A DNA stretch of 64,000 nt from Diplocarpon mali (GCA_024741835.1 JAENRP010000016.1:67987-131986); one strand, 5' to 3'; positions 1 to 12,703 are shown, counted from the stretch's first letter. A program made the numbers and translations. The notes: generated by a model not told the origin, from the sequence alone.

Positions 1-1155
1 GGGCATTCGGAGCGAAGATGCGCAATGATCCGCGCGTCTCGGCCCCGGGGACCGGCGACTGGTCTCGCTGTCGGCTCTCTGGCCACGCATCGGCATGGTC
101 GTTTCGCCAGGGGGATCTCGGAGGCGAGATGTGACGGTGATGCCGATACGGTGTGCTGAGTTCCCGACCAACTTCCACGGCTCTCTTTTCACATTGGGTA
201 AGGGAACGTGGGCGTGGCGTTGATCCCGGACCGCCGGCGACAACTGGCGTTCCCTGCTGGTTTCAAGGTCGCTGCTCGCTACCTTGACCTAGCTTTGCAA
301 TGAATAATCATCATCAGCTCGCCATTCACGATATCCGGAACCTCCCCCCCCCCAAGCCCAAGGAAACCGCTCTTCGGCTTTCCTTCTCCCCTCCACCAAG
401 CAGAGAGAAACAGGTGCTTGCCTGGCCGCAGCAGCACCCGCGGTTCACAAGTCCCGGCCAGGTTCCACGTCGCCACTTGCGAAGTCCCCTTCACACCAGC
501 CGGTAGAGAATTCGTGGGCTTCGAATCCCGGTGGTCGTGCCACACCCCCTCGCTGCCGGACTGGGGAAGCGGGGGGAGGTTTTCGTCCCTGTGGCAACGT
601 CAGCGTCGCTTTCTCCCGCGGGCAGCGAGCTGTTGCTCGTCACCTCCTCTGGATTTCTAAGATCAGTCCCAGTTCCTCAGCGGGGTCGGCGGGAACGGTG
701 TCGACGTGCCCCTCGCTTCTCCTCTCCGCCGTGTTTTCTTCGCTTAGCTGCCTTTGCGGCAGAGCTCCCTCGGATCCCGTCTCGACGCTCTCTTGTAACC
801 GCAGTCCCAAGCTCGATGCCGTGCCACATACTCGAGGAGGCTCAGCTCAGCTCCACCTCCAAACGCCGCGCCGCTGCTGTCTCGCCCCTCCTACACGGGC
901 GAAACAGCCGGTGCTCTTCGACAGCGACGCCTCCGCGCCAAGCTGCAAGCGCCGCGTCCCCGTCTCCTCCCAGCGTTCACGCTCGGCAGATCTGTACTGC
1001 GGCTGATACGCCGAGATGCACAGTCCCTACACATGGATCGCGACCAGAGACGTCGACATCTCGCGATACTCTGACCGCCCTGGGGCCAGCCGAGGCTATC
1101 AGGGCGGGCGGGGTCGCAAGGGGAGCTTACAACGTCGCTGCGGCGACATGGTCGC

Positions 1156-1157
<2 letters not shown>

Positions 1158-1197
<40 letters not shown>
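1158..1197. repeat. (GA)20 microsatellite
   Basis: An uninterrupted run of GA dinucleotides of about 40 bases lies in GC-rich DNA. Read in frame it would give Arg-Glu repeats, which explains open frames across it. It is likely length-variable between isolates. Confidence 0.95.
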
Positions 1198-1199
<2 letters not shown>

Positions 1200-1375
1200 C
1201 GTCCGAGCTACGAGCGCAGCGGCGGATCCGGACAGGCGCCAGTGAGGTCTCGCCAGCTTTCGGCTCGGCGGCAGGTACGCGCACCGAGACGAAACACGCG
1301 GGCTCCGAGCATGGCGTGCGGATCAAACTACGCGTCGGAAACGTGGCGGGAAGGCCAGCGAGCGATGGGCGGAGC

Positions 1376-1597
1376 GAACATCAATATCAGGATCGGTGAC
1401 ACTGATGGTCACGCTGAGATTGAGCTTGATGTCAGAGTCACCACGGTCCGACTTCAGATCGGTGGAGTCTTATTCTCAATCCTAGGCTTCGAGTATCGTG
1501 ATATCCTAACCTCGACATCGGTATCAAGATGAAGGTCAATATCCGTACCAACTTCGATATCAAGATCGACGTCAACCTCCGTGTCAGCATCGACACT
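1376..1597. repeat. Degenerate ATC/GAC-rich short-period repeat
   Basis: Variants of a roughly 6-base motif related to GATATC and GACGTC recur through about 220 bases. The minus strand therefore translates as alternating Asp with Val, Ile or Leu. This is best seen as a decayed simple repeat, not a gene, because flanking sequence offers no exon. Confidence 0.55.
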
Positions 1598-1700
1598 AGT
1601 TAAAAAGAAGTACCCCAACCTTCGACTGGCGCCTCCACAGCAGGAGAGGTGTCCCCGAGAGACTTCTGCAGCCGTGTAGTCTATAGAGGGAGCGAAAAGT

Positions 1701-1741
1701 AAAAATAACAATCAAAATCAAGATCAAGATCAAAATCAACC
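1701..1741. repeat. (ATCAAR)n hexanucleotide tract
   Basis: About six tandem copies of ATCAAG or ATCAAA occur, AT-rich in contrast with their surroundings. Confidence 0.75.
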
Positions 1742-2088
1742 GTCGGACCAGCTCCCCCTTCCCCTGATATGTCAACAACGCACCCTCCGTTCTCCTCCGA
1801 CTGACTCGCAGGAGTGATCAGATCTCCCGCCGGCCACCGTCGTCGGCGCATCTCCTTCGCCTCCTGGAGCGCGGCCATGCCACAGACTCCCTCTGCCCGT
1901 CGCCTGTGTCCATTTCCACCACACCGCCCTCTGCCCGTCAGCCACCCGCCATCACAGAACATCCGCTCACAGCCGAGTTTGAGTTCGAGTTCGTCCCATC
2001 GCCACTCCACGGCTGAAACGACGTCTCAGCGACCCTCTCTGCCGCACCCGGCAGCCCCTGCCGTCTCCAGCCCCTCTCTCCCGAGAAG

Positions 2089-2143
2089 GCGAGAATGCGA
2101 GAGAGAGAGGAAGAGAGAGGGAGAGACAGAGAGAGAGAAAGAC
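2089..2143. repeat. Imperfect GA-rich tract
   Basis: A purine-rich stretch, mostly GA dinucleotides with GGA and GACA interruptions, lies about 900 bases from the perfect (GA)20 tract on the same strand. Confidence 0.85.
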
Positions 2144-5100
2144 GCAGCATGAGACCCGGGCCTACCGAAACGCGCGGGCGCTCGGAGGGGCGGTCGGGGA
2201 CCGGGCCCCAGAGCGGACGACCGCGCAACACCTCTCGCTCTCTGCCGACGATGTCCGTTCGGTCATGGAGGCAGGGACCTCGTGACTCTGATCAACCGTC
2301 CACGTCGCGCCGGTGCAGAGAGTGGCATCTCGCGAGGTTGTGAGGTGCAGGAGACTGAGCCGCGCTGGGTGAGCGTTGGACAGGAAAAGGCTTCGGAACA
2401 GCATTCCTCCGAGAGATCACTCCTTGCTGCGCAGGCCGCATAAACACCAGAGAGCAAAGCGAACCTGGCAGACCAAAACCCCCCCCCACACCAGAGGATA
2501 CCCTGCATGTCGATGCTAACGCCTTGGAGTAATGTGATGTCTTCGGAAGGACAAGGGAGCAGACACCACGTGAAAGTATATATATTTCAACCCTGCCAGA
2601 CCCATCTGCAACTACGTGGGAGCTGGGGTAAATAGTCCACCGTCGTAGTCGGTGCACGGTTCTACGAGGTTCTGTGAGCAAGGGCTCTTGCTAGGGGAGT
2701 ACTCCCGATAAACTAGCTATAAGGATTCGCCGCTTTTCTCGTCAGAAACCACCGCTTTCGTCTCGGAATCAAGTTGAGAGGTACCGATACCACAGACTCT
2801 ATCCCGCCGAAGCACTTCTTGCGATGAACGATTATGATAACATACTCTGTACTGGGACGCCGGCTAGACCCATGCTCACATTACATGGATGTAAAGCAGT
2901 GTTTGCAGCTCGAGGAGCATCCATCAAAATACTAAGGATAGCTAATAAAGCGGCACTGCTACGTATCTTGAGTGCACGGCCTAGAATTGCGGATTGTTTA
3001 CCCATGATACGAAGGACCTCCCGACCCTTAAAAGCTACGCGAGCGTTGGCTGCTTCGTTGGTCTGGTCTGTACAACAGGGCGAAAGTCCCCGGTGTCGCG
3101 CGCAGGAACATGGCTGCATTTGAGCCTCAGGAACGATAGATGCACCAATGGTTTCCATGTTTACTTGAATCTTGATTTATTTGGTGCTGGAGGTTAGCGA
3201 GTTGATTCGGTTGAGATTAGTCACTAAGGATCCCTAGGTTCCTGTTGACCCGTAACCTCGGGAGATTAAACGAAGGCGAAAGCCCCCCCATCATGAGGAA
3301 TAGGACTCCACGGAGCCCCGAGGTGGTGCGGATCTTATCCTTTTCGAGTCGACGTGCAGTGTGAGGAAGTACGGCCACTTCGCTGTTCCTGTTCATTCTC
3401 GGCTATCGTGAGACCCTCTCTCCGGATCTGAGGGTTCCTATCCTCCCGCCCAGTTATGATGCTGTCTACGTGATGACTCGGCGTACTCTGTATGCCAGAA
3501 CGGGCACAGACGCTCCGTCTCGTTGCGTACCAGAGGTGGCCGGTAGCCAGTCGAGGTATTCCCAAAAGGTCGAGCAGTGCGCGCATCGCACCGGATCATG
3601 TGTTATCGATGCCGCTGCTGGCCGGCGATGAAAAGGTGTCATGAGCCCAGAGATGGGACGCTGGCGTGGGGGGAGAAGAGATGAGCCACCGGAGTTTGCG
3701 GCAGAGGGAGCGATGCCGCAGGAAGCTGAGATGAGCTGAGAGGAGATGAGATAGAAAGGCTGGGGAATGTTGCCACTCGTGACCGCATGTGCGACAAGAA
3801 GCAATTTCTATCCTCCAAACTCTACCACAGGACAGCACAAACTTCGCGAGTGAAGCACAACGAGGGATTCCCTTGCGGAATTGTGTGTTGACCTCGTCGA
3901 ATGAGGGGGCCTGGAAGCGGTCTGCTTGGCTTTGTCAGACCCCCAAGGCTGAGAGGATTTCCCCCCAGCCAAGCTCCGAGTTCTCACGATCATCGGAAGA
4001 TTGAACCACGGACTTCATTCCGCCTCGTCCAGTACCGGCATGGCATCGAAATATTGGTTGCTTGCATGTGTATGTCTCCGTGACACAGCCCCCGAGAGCA
4101 GCGTACTGTTTTCGTCTGGACGCAAATAAACACAACAGTCAGCAGGGCTCCTTCATATCCACCTGCTCTTAAGCCCTCTTTGCATGAAGAAGTTGATCGC
4201 TTTGCATATGCGGACAGGTAGGCCCCCGTAACCCAGCCCCGCAAGAAGCGAATTGTTTTGGTCCCAAAGGAGGTGGCAAGTAAATAATAAACAAGAAAGT
4301 CAACACGCTCCCTCTCGTACCCATCCGCAATCACGGCAATGCCCCTCGGTGGGTGGGCGAGGTGGCCAGGCTGGATTCTAGAACTTTTCCTCGTCTTCGA
4401 TTTGTCGTCAGTCAGCCAAGACAAGAGTCTTCCCTGTTGCAGCGGAACGTAAAATGAAATGAGCAGAGGAGACGTAATATTTTTTCGACGCAAGACCGTA
4501 CAGCACCGTGTAATGCTTCGATGCACGAGTGATAATACTCCATCGTCAAACCTTCGCTGGTGCTTGCGAAGTGGGGAACGAGATCCCGCCCATTCGACGA
4601 AGCGCAATACAGTATTCTAATGGATCAAAGAAGGAATCTGGAGCTGGTGGAGGCTCCGACACTCGAACACGCGCCCAAGACAATCGGGGAAAGGTGAAGC
4701 AAGGCCGAGTCGCAAGGTTTTGCAGCGTCCGGTTTCAATCTGGCTTTCCGCGGGAAAGCTGTGCACTGTTGTTGACACTCGGACGTGGCTCGTCCTTCAG
4801 CTCAAACTTGACGTCTTGCTCGGCCCTCTACTGCTGACGAACTCCTCCGTCCGTCAGCCAAAAGAAGGGGAAGCTGCTCACAACACAGAGGGAGGCTCGC
4901 TGTTGCCGGCGTTTCATGATGTGACCTCCAATCGCATCTGCGAGTAATCGTCAGCTGTGTACTGTAGGATACCTTGGGTACGATACTCGGAGGCGCTGCA
5001 CTGTGTTCCTCAGTAGACGGCAGCAAGGGACAGCCGATCGCCTCAGGCTTGATCCTTTCGCACAGACTCTGACCCCTGCTGAAGCCTCGTTCTGCTTGGA

Positions 5101-6733
5101 GATTTCCATAGAGTACACTGTAACCCATGATACTTCGATGTGCCATGCGGGGACAAAGTAAGACCCATCTCAAATCTTGTGGATTATTTCTTCGTACGTG
5201 GCAGTCCGGAAGTCGGGATGCGCAGACATGCAGGACGAAGCCGAGATGTACCTGAGCCGCGCAGGGGTGCTGCTGTGGGGCTGTTGGAGCTTGGGGCCTT
5301 GACTGGAGCTCCCGTCCCATCCCATCATAACAGATGCCACATCCATATCAAAATAAATATGTCAACAATGTCCGGCATCTATTTCGATCCTCTCTTCCGC
5401 CCTTCCGCTCTGCGATTCCCAACTACTCGATCTTCGTCCAGCCTTCCGCTTCCAACTCTCATTCATCCTCGTTCCTGCAATAGTGTCAGTAGTTACATCG
5501 TTTCTTTTTTCCTTGAATAAATACAGGACTTTCGCTTCCGTCGACCGCCCATCAGCTCAGCCTGTCAAGCTCAGCATATGCCCAAAATAGACTGTACGAC
5601 TACTACCGTCCTATCAAGATACCCACCCTATCGCAATCCTGCTGTCGACTGCGTCTTCGTTGCACGACCACGGCTTGGTACATTATTCTCCTCCAAAAAA
5701 AACCGTCGCTTCCCTCTGCATTCTCGCGACACTGCTTGACCTGAGCCTACCCTGCACCAACGTCGGGCCGTCGTTCGTTCAGTATCGGGAATCTTCCTCC
5801 ACTTGCGAATTGCTTTTTCGGCTTGCGAAATTGGGCGAGTTGCTTTTGCCTGGTGGCTTTTTTAGAGCAGGCATCGCTCCCCACCCTAGTTTCCCCCCGC
5901 CATTGTTTATTTACCGGACTCGGGCACGCGTCGCGAAAAGGCTCGACCACAGAGTTGTTGATTGCCGTATCCGCTTCAAAATAAACAAAAAACCTCCTCG
6001 GCATTCTCGCGTCGCACAAAACTACATCTCGCCCGTTCGAAGACAGTCGGCTCCTTGAGTTTCTCAATTCCAGTTGTTCCTGTCCAAGATTTACTGGCTG
6101 CTTTCCAGTTCGCCTAAGGAGTGGAGTCTTGTTTAGGTAAACAATTTCCTAGATTCCAGGCCCAATACGAGGGAAGGCAAAGAAGGGAACGCCGCTGAGG
6201 GACATCTCAAGAAAGACACCATTGTTGCTCCGTACTGAAATCGTCCTTACTCTTTCTCGATATCGACTTCCCAGATCCCCAAGGCTTTCAAACTGTCACC
6301 GACCGACTCTACTTCTGCAGCGGGACGAGAATCGAAAACGAAAAGCCGGAACTCAGTCGGCCACGCGATTCTCAACCCGCGGGTCACCTACTTCATGCAG
6401 TCTGTCGTACGTCTTCAAGCGACCGCGTCTCACATTTGGGAGGATTGCGACCCAACCAGATCCTCCGAAGCCGACAAATCGTGGGCATTGCAGAAAAGGG
6501 AGTTTCCATCCCGATAAACCGAGAAAGATTGAGTGTTTGATGAGACGAACTGAGAGCAAGACATAGCTCTTCGAAGTGGAATTGGTACGCTTTGTGGAAA
6601 CCATTGGAAAACGAAGAGAATTTCGTCAGAACTGACGAGGAGTTCTCCGAAGGATTGCTGTCCAAACTTCTGCAGTTCCAGGTTCTCATCACTCGCTTAG
6701 GCCTCTATTAATCCCCTCCAGGACACGCGTCGT

Positions 6734-6741
6734 CTTTATAT
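6734..6741 (+). promoter_or_regulatory. TATA-like box upstream of the 6825 gene
   Basis: TTTATATA lies about 84 bases before the ATG at 6825. Position and sequence suit a fungal core promoter, but transcription start data are lacking. Confidence 0.35.
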
Positions 6742-6824
6742 ACGCCTGTCAATTCCTTCAGACCTGTTCCACAGAAACGCGTCGCTTCATCCTCACGTAT
6801 CACTGATCAATACGCTTTCTGGCA

Positions 6825-8246
6825 ATGAGAGTTTCTCTCGCGTTGCCTATGGCGCTCGGCGCTCTGGCAGTATCCAGTGGGATTGCCATGTTAACTCTCG
6901 ACGTCATATTTGCCGTCACTTTACACCAAGATTTGTCTTCGCTGAAGATCAAGATTGTTGCGATCGTGGCGTCGGGTCTGAGTGCTGTGACAGCAGGTCT
7001 GTTATTTTGCCTTTTGCGACGGCATTTTCGATACCAGAACGGAGCTCAAATCGAGAACTTTGGAGATGGAAGACGACGTACTTATGTATTAGCTGGAATC
7101 ACAGGAATTTGGGGGGTCATGTCTGCGGTTGTATCGGCACTGTTCCTCGGCATGATGGAGATTGGCGGCGATCTTCCAAAAGAAATCATTAAGTCCTCGA
7201 GGCAGGCCTGGGTCACCGGCGCGTTCATCGTCTGGGCGGTTTCGCTGCTCGCGGAAGCTCTTCTTATAATATGCATTATTCTAATCCAGCGGAGGGACTT
7301 TCAAGAACCAAACCAGACCTATAATGCAGACGGCGAACCACAAAACTTGGCAGAGATGATGGAAGCTGGTAGGCCAAGAGCGTCGAGTGTGCAAAGGCGG
7401 ATGGGTAAACAGGCATCGTCTCCCGCAGAATCCCAGCCGTTGTCGAACGGTCGTTCACGGGCTGGATCCGATACGATGTCATCGTTTCGCTCGTCGTTTA
7501 CTCAGTATATCCGACCGATCACCTCGAAAACGAAGCTTATTTCGCATAATCCTGGATCTCCACGGTCTATCGACTCGAGCCTTCGCGAGACAATTGTATC
7601 TTTAGAGGAGGGATTCGACTCCTGGGATACATCTGCTGTAGACGCACAATCGCGGAAAGCTGTTTCGTCAGCGTCGCCAACAACCCCACGTTTTCTCGAG
7701 ACAATTCCTGCAAGCCCCGCAACGAGCAGAAGTGCGAGTCCTTGCTTTCCTCTGGATCTCCAGCCCCCCAAACCTAGGGAGAGAAGCCGGAGCTATAGCC
7801 CGGCGAACAGGTCTAGAGACCATTCTAGGACGTGTCGAAACCAAAGCCCAACAGAGAGTATGTACAACGAAGCACATATCCATCCCCTGTTTAGGACAGA
7901 CTCTCCCACGCCGCCGCCATCTGCCACTCCGGGCACAATCGTCACTGCGGCCCCTGGAGCTGGGCAGGTGATATCCGATCGGCAAAGCATTCGGTCAATC
8001 CATCGGATGAGAAGCGGAAGTCTTCCTTCTTCAAGTCCACTGGTGCACAGTGCCTCACTTGACAGTTTGCGCATGATAGAGCGAGAAGAAGTAGAGCGGT
8101 TGCAGGAGGCTAGAGGAGAGAGGACATTGACACCGCCAATTCCTGACTTCATTCTCAACGGAGGGCCAAGGAACAGCATGCAAGCATACAGCTCGAGGAG
8201 GAAACCGGCTGGCTTGGGCATCCTGGGCGAAGTAAGGGACGCGTAG
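6825..8246 (+). CDS. Four-span membrane protein with long Ser/Pro-rich tail, function unknown
   Basis: A single uninterrupted exon encodes 473 residues. The first 160 residues contain four hydrophobic segments at about 5-31, 45-65, 87-111 and 129-153, separated by short basic or acidic loops, giving a compact four-helix membrane domain. From about residue 165 the protein becomes a long hydrophilic tail rich in Ser, Pro, Arg and Thr with many possible phosphorylation sites, presumably cytoplasmic. The architecture resembles small fungal tetraspan membrane proteins of unknown role, but I recognise no named family. The start is the first ATG after a TATA-like element and opens directly into the first membrane span. 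No regulatory partner gene is adjacent; the next gene is RAD23, over 1 kb downstream. Confidence 0.8.
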   Translation: MRVSLALPMALGALAVSSGIAMLTLDVIFAVTLHQDLSSLKIKIVAIVASGLSAVTAGLLFCLLRRHFRYQNGAQIENFGDGRRRTYVLAGITGIWGVMSAVVSALFLGMMEIGGDLPKEIIKSSRQAWVTGAFIVWAVSLLAEALLIICIILIQRRDFQEPNQTYNADGEPQNLAEMMEAGRPRASSVQRRMGKQASSPAESQPLSNGRSRAGSDTMSSFRSSFTQYIRPITSKTKLISHNPGSPRSIDSSLRETIVSLEEGFDSWDTSAVDAQSRKAVSSASPTTPRFLETIPASPATSRSASPCFPLDLQPPKPRERSRSYSPANRSRDHSRTCRNQSPTESMYNEAHIHPLFRTDSPTPPPSATPGTIVTAAPGAGQVISDRQSIRSIHRMRSGSLPSSSPLVHSASLDSLRMIEREEVERLQEARGERTLTPPIPDFILNGGPRNSMQAYSSRRKPAGLGILGEVRDA

Positions 8247-9335
8247 AAGGTCTCTTGACTGGATGTGAAGGCTCGACGCCAAACGAATTTCCTTATTGAT
8301 GTATGATGAATACCATGACTTAGCGCGGCGTTTGATATATACGATATACCTTGGTGCCTAACGAAATAAAATCATTCAAGCCTTTGAACCTTCTTATTTT
8401 GATGAGAAAAGAATGGAATGCTGATTAGCAGCTACTCGACGAGGCCTTCCATACCCGACGTACGATGCTGGTGTCATCTACGGAATTGGTAAACTTTATT
8501 TAGCAATCTAAGAGCTGCCAGGTGAAGCCGATAGGACTAGAGGCCAAGGAGCTCGACCAAAGCTGCATACATCGGCGGTACCGTCGACATGCCATCAAGT
8601 CAAACTCTTGGGTTGCGCGCACAGTGTTCCGGAAAGATAGCCAGGGTCGTATACCCGGTTGTAGATGCGCCTCCTTGGAGAGCAGAAGTCAAGCCTCCCG
8701 ACCACGCCTGTATTGACGTACCTCTTCTGCATCCATTTTCCCCGGCAGCTTGTCATAACGGAGAGACAATGCATTATCGCATGTGGCTATCTTCGGTGCA
8801 TCTAGACGAGGCCAGGTAAAGTAGATCTGCGCCCCAATCCTCCACCTCCATTTCCTTGGAAACTTACCTTGATGACGAGACGAGTTATTCCTGGAGCTAT
8901 CGGGCGGCTATCTTCGGCGCATGTCGACGAGGCTGAGCGAACATGCCCCGCCATGTCAATAGCCTCTAGAAGTGAGGGCGCCGTAGACCTTCATATTCCA
9001 TTCTCATTATGGAGATAATCTGCCGTGGAATTTTATTCGTGAGACGTCTGGTAAGATGGACCTGGCTTGTTGTCGTGTGTACTTTGTACAGATTGAAAGG
9101 CTGAGTGACCTATCTAGGCAGGAAGGAGCTACGTACTAGCGTATGTCCGTGCACCTGCTGCCTTGCGCCTCTGCCTCATTGATCTTGCCTACCTACTGGT
9201 CTTTACCTTGTCGACTTTCACCTTTACCACCATCTCTACGTCTGGCCCGTTACTAGCGTTTCCCACACAATCTCCCTCTTCATACCAAAATATATTCGAC
9301 ATTTCCTCCCTGTACGAAATAAGCCACTCGTAAAT
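8247..9335. other. Intergenic region between the tetraspan gene and RAD23
   Basis: About 1.1 kb without a supportable gene. It contains the 3' flank of the membrane protein gene (with AATAAA about 120 bases after its stop), an imperfect 28-base direct repeat, and the RAD23 promoter side. Confidence 0.6.
8785..8933. repeat. Pair of imperfect 28-base direct repeats
   Basis: The copies at 8785-8812 and 8906-8933 match at about 25 of 28 positions. Both begin with GGCTATCTTCGG and end with GACGAGGC. They may be a short dispersed repeat or paired regulatory sites upstream of RAD23. Confidence 0.6.
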
Positions 9336-10877
9336 ATGAAGCTTACGTTCAAGGTATGTTGCCGCAATGGCTGTGTTCTTTACCCCTCCACCTGCCGGCA
9401 TGTTGCTAACCTGGCTTTTTGCATTAGGATTTAAAGCAGCAGAAGTTCGTCATCGAGGCCGAACCTGCAGAGCTGGTACGCTTCCTACATCGCGACAAAG
9501 ATCACAACTTATCTAGTCGCCAGAGGCCTTCGGTATGCACTGTGCTGACGCATGAACATAGATCTCAGACGTCAAGGATAAGATCGCCAAGGAGAAAGGA
9601 TGGGAAGCGTCGCAACAAAAGTTGATATACTCTGGTTAGTCCAGCGCATAGTTGAAGTTTTAAGCTTGCAGCAGGCTTCTCACAGATTTTTAGGCAAGAT
9701 ATTGCAGGATGCCAACAGTGTGGAGTCGTATAAGATCGAGGAGAAAGGATTCATTGTCTGCATGATCACAAAGGTATGAGTTGTAGCATCCTGGGATTGC
9801 CTGTCCTAAAACTTTACTTAGCCCAAGGCTGCGCCTGCAAGTGGCGCTTCGTCCTCAAAAGCTCCTCCATCCACTCCAGCAGCCCCAGTCGCAGCAACCA
9901 CACCTGCCCCTCCCCCAGCTCCAGCTCAGTCCAGTACGTCCGCTCCAGCTATCCCAGCAACTCCTTCCCCCGGCGGTTCAGGCGCCGCCGCTCCTGCTAT
10001 CCCATCTACACCAAGCGGAGCTACCTCAGGGATTTCTATGGGTACCGAGCGCGCGGCGCAGATTGCCGAGATGGAAAGCATGGGGTTCGAAAGGTCGCAG
10101 ATCGACGCCGCTATGCGTGCTGCCTTTTATAATTCCGAGCGTGCTATCGAGTATCTTCTAAACGTAAGTCCGAGTCTTTCATCGTTGAACTTTTGCGCTC
10201 ACAGTTTTCAAGGGGATCCCAGAGAATCTTCAACAAGAGCAAAGAGCCCCAGCCGTGGCCGTGGCCGCCCAAGCTGCTGCTTCCCCGTCACCTGCTCCCG
10301 CAAACCCGGCTGCCGAGGGTGGCGATGAGCCAGTGGACCTTTTCCAGGCTGCCGCTCAGCAAGGTGCTGGTGGAGGAGCTGGAGCTCGCGGAAGTGCTAC
10401 TGGCCTCTTCGCCGGTGCAGGAGCAGCACCTGGAGTAGCGGCCGCTGAGGGTGGATTGGGCAACCTTGATTTTCTGCGAAACAACCCCCAATTCCAACAT
10501 CTCCGTCAGATCGTCCAACAGCAACCACAGATGCTCGAGCCTATCCTTCAACAAGTCAGTGCCGGCAACCCACAACTGGCTGCTCTAATCACACAGTACC
10601 CTGAACAATTCCTGCAACTCCTGAGCGAAGATGCTGGAGATGATGCGCCCCTCCCACCAGGATCTCAAGCCATTAGTGTTACCGAGGAAGAGCGTGCGGC
10701 TATCGAGCGTGTAAGTTAAAGCAATGTGGCTTCTGGATCAGCTCTAACACTTTCTAGTTGTGTCAGCTAGGGTTTGCCCGAGACAATGTTATTCAAGCTT
10801 ACTTCGCTTGTGATAAGAACGAGGAGCTCGCAGCCAACTACTTATTCGACCAACCAGATGATGACATGGAGGGATGA
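9336..10877 (+). CDS. RAD23: UV excision repair / proteasome shuttle protein Rad23
   Basis: Seven exons (9336-9353, 9428-9475, 9562-9634, 9694-9773, 9822-10163, 10213-10710, 10758-10877) give 392 residues, the usual size for Rad23. Residues 1-77 form a ubiquitin-like domain starting MKLTFKDLKQQKF; an Ala/Pro/Ser linker follows. UBA1 lies at about 147-190, with [12 protein letters not shown]. The Rad4/XPC-binding (STI1) domain is at about 270-324, with [23 protein letters not shown]2 lies at about 342-388, with [17 protein letters not shown]. Rad23 carries ubiquitinated cargo to the proteasome through its UBL and stabilises Rad4 in nucleotide excision repair. All junctions have GT..AG ends and keep frame, and the intron-dense UBL is typical of Pezizomycotina. 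The domain order is complete and no residue looks lost. Confidence 0.95.
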
Positions 10878-12703
10878 GCACATAACTCCGTTTTCTTTAC
10901 TGTCTAGCGTTGGCTATTTCCCGCAGCTACTCAAGCAATATCCCCAGTCCGCATATTCGCCAGGAAATTACCACCAAGCATGTAAAAGTGCTGGCTTCTA
11001 CGACTCGAGGTCTCTGCATTTGTGGAGCATCCTTGAATCTTCGTCGTTGGTTTTCGCTGCATGCGCATATTTCCTGATGCATGCTCTGGTATATACATCG
11101 TCCTGGCGGCAACAATGCTCGACGATAGGTCCAACCCTAACCAGTTGGTGGCTAGGAGGATACCTTTTGTATTCTGCATAATGAGAAATCTTCTACCATA
11201 TCAGTACCTCTGCTACCATTACTGAGCAAGGCGACACAAAGCGTGATGTCCGACTGTGAAATTGCATGCCAAGTCTCCCCCACTCGATACCATATCACGT
11301 GCCAATGCGTTTCAGCCCCAGTTTACATCCACAACAATTCGGCACTCCAGCCTCAAATCACCGCTTTACCTTTCTTGCAACCTCCCCGCTATGCCGTGGG
11401 AGACATTTCGACTATCAATGGCCGGCACGCGGCTACTATATCATCCGAGAAAAGCACCGACCACACCACAAAATAAAAACGTACATTGAATTTTTGTGTG
11501 TGCTGCTAGAAAGCTAAACCCTGCAGCATGCTTAAACCCTACGGATTCCGTCTAACAGAAATCCACTGACAGATAGATAGGGAACTGGCCATACTACTGA
11601 TCATTCTGCTAAGCCTAGGACTCTATCTTAATGTCCTCGTTTGCCCTGAGTGCATCACCAATCTCTCAGTCTCGCAAACGCTCTCCTGCCCCGAGAGCGC
11701 AACCTCTGAGAATTTGCATCGTGTGCTACATGTTGCACTCGGATGGGCTAGATCACCCACTTGTGATTGAAAGTACAAGCACGCCAATGCCGAACCGGCC
11801 CCCGAGTTTGATCTGGTGGCACATACAAACGCCGCATGGAGCAGGGTCGGGTACAGCTCAGCGGAGCCGCGATACCTGATGCCGGACCGGCGACAGAACT
11901 CCCTACGTATCCTGTAGAAAAAGGGCGGAGGGGGGTTAGCGGTAAATCAGTCCTCATACATGAGCGTGGTCGGTGCTTCTTAGACACCGGAGGTCGAGGG
12001 CCGTATAGTGCGTTTGGGCGAGGCTCTAGAGGATAAATGGTACGCCGGCGCGAAGCTGGAACCGCAATAAGATTTCGGGGACTCTAGGGAGCATGTTATG
12101 GATATTGCAGACAGAGAGGCGAGGAGCTCCCTGTGTGTGGATGTCGAGGGACACCGGATTGCGGAAGGTGTGGGCAGTGTGCCAGGCTAATTGGAGTACA
12201 GGGGTGCACAACAGGCGCAAAGAATAATGGAGATTTAGCGGGAGAGATGAAATGGTTTGAGAAAACCGCGAGTCACTCTTAAAACAAGGGTGTGGGAGCT
12301 GGGAAGGAAGGGGCTTCGGATATGGATACAATCACGGGGTTACTGAAGGGAAAGTGTTTACTGGTTGAGGCCGCGGGAATGATTGGATTCCACCCATAGC
12401 AGCAGTTAAGAAAAGGACCAGCCAGATAAGTTTTTGTTGGCGGTAGGCAATTGGAAAACTAAGAAAACAGCAAACTCCCAAGCTGGGGACCATCTTTGTG
12501 AAGCAAGATTCACAAGAAGTGTTGGCACTCGATAGCAGAAAGCCAGCACTTGCTGTTCTAGCCGAAGGTGATAAAGGAGAAGGGGGAAGCTAAGTGCTCG
12601 GTGCCTACCTATGGACCAACAGCTAAGCCTCACACAGTGCTCGAAGGGAATCATAATATGTGTGAAGCTGAGATTTCGCAACTATACATAAGGATATTCA
12701 AGG

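Larger units (their letters stand above)
1..6733. other. Gene-poor 6.7 kb region, no supported gene
   Basis: I find no reading frame here with recognisable domain content, biased composition typical of fungal exons, or a convincing exon chain. The longest open frames (for example 531-1532 on plus and 3990-4607 on minus) overlap each other in opposite directions, contain simple-sequence tracts, and look like chance frames in GC-rich DNA. The stretch carries a perfect GA microsatellite, an imperfect GA tract and two short-motif repeats, listed separately. The last few hundred bases probably include the promoter and leader of the membrane protein at 6825. A long non-coding RNA or a very diverged gene cannot be excluded. 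Confidence 0.5.

Noticed and set aside
500..545. tRNA-like B box (GGCTTCGAATCCC)
   Set aside because: The T-stem does not pair and no A box, anticodon stem or acceptor stem can be formed upstream.
531..1532. 333-codon open frame on plus
   Set aside because: Crosses the (GA)20 tract in Arg-Glu frame, Ser/Arg/Pro-rich throughout, no family signal and no likely ATG start.
3990..4607. 205-codon open frame on minus
   Set aside because: No domain content, no splice partners, and overlapped by open frames on plus; looks like chance in a gene-poor GC-moderate stretch.
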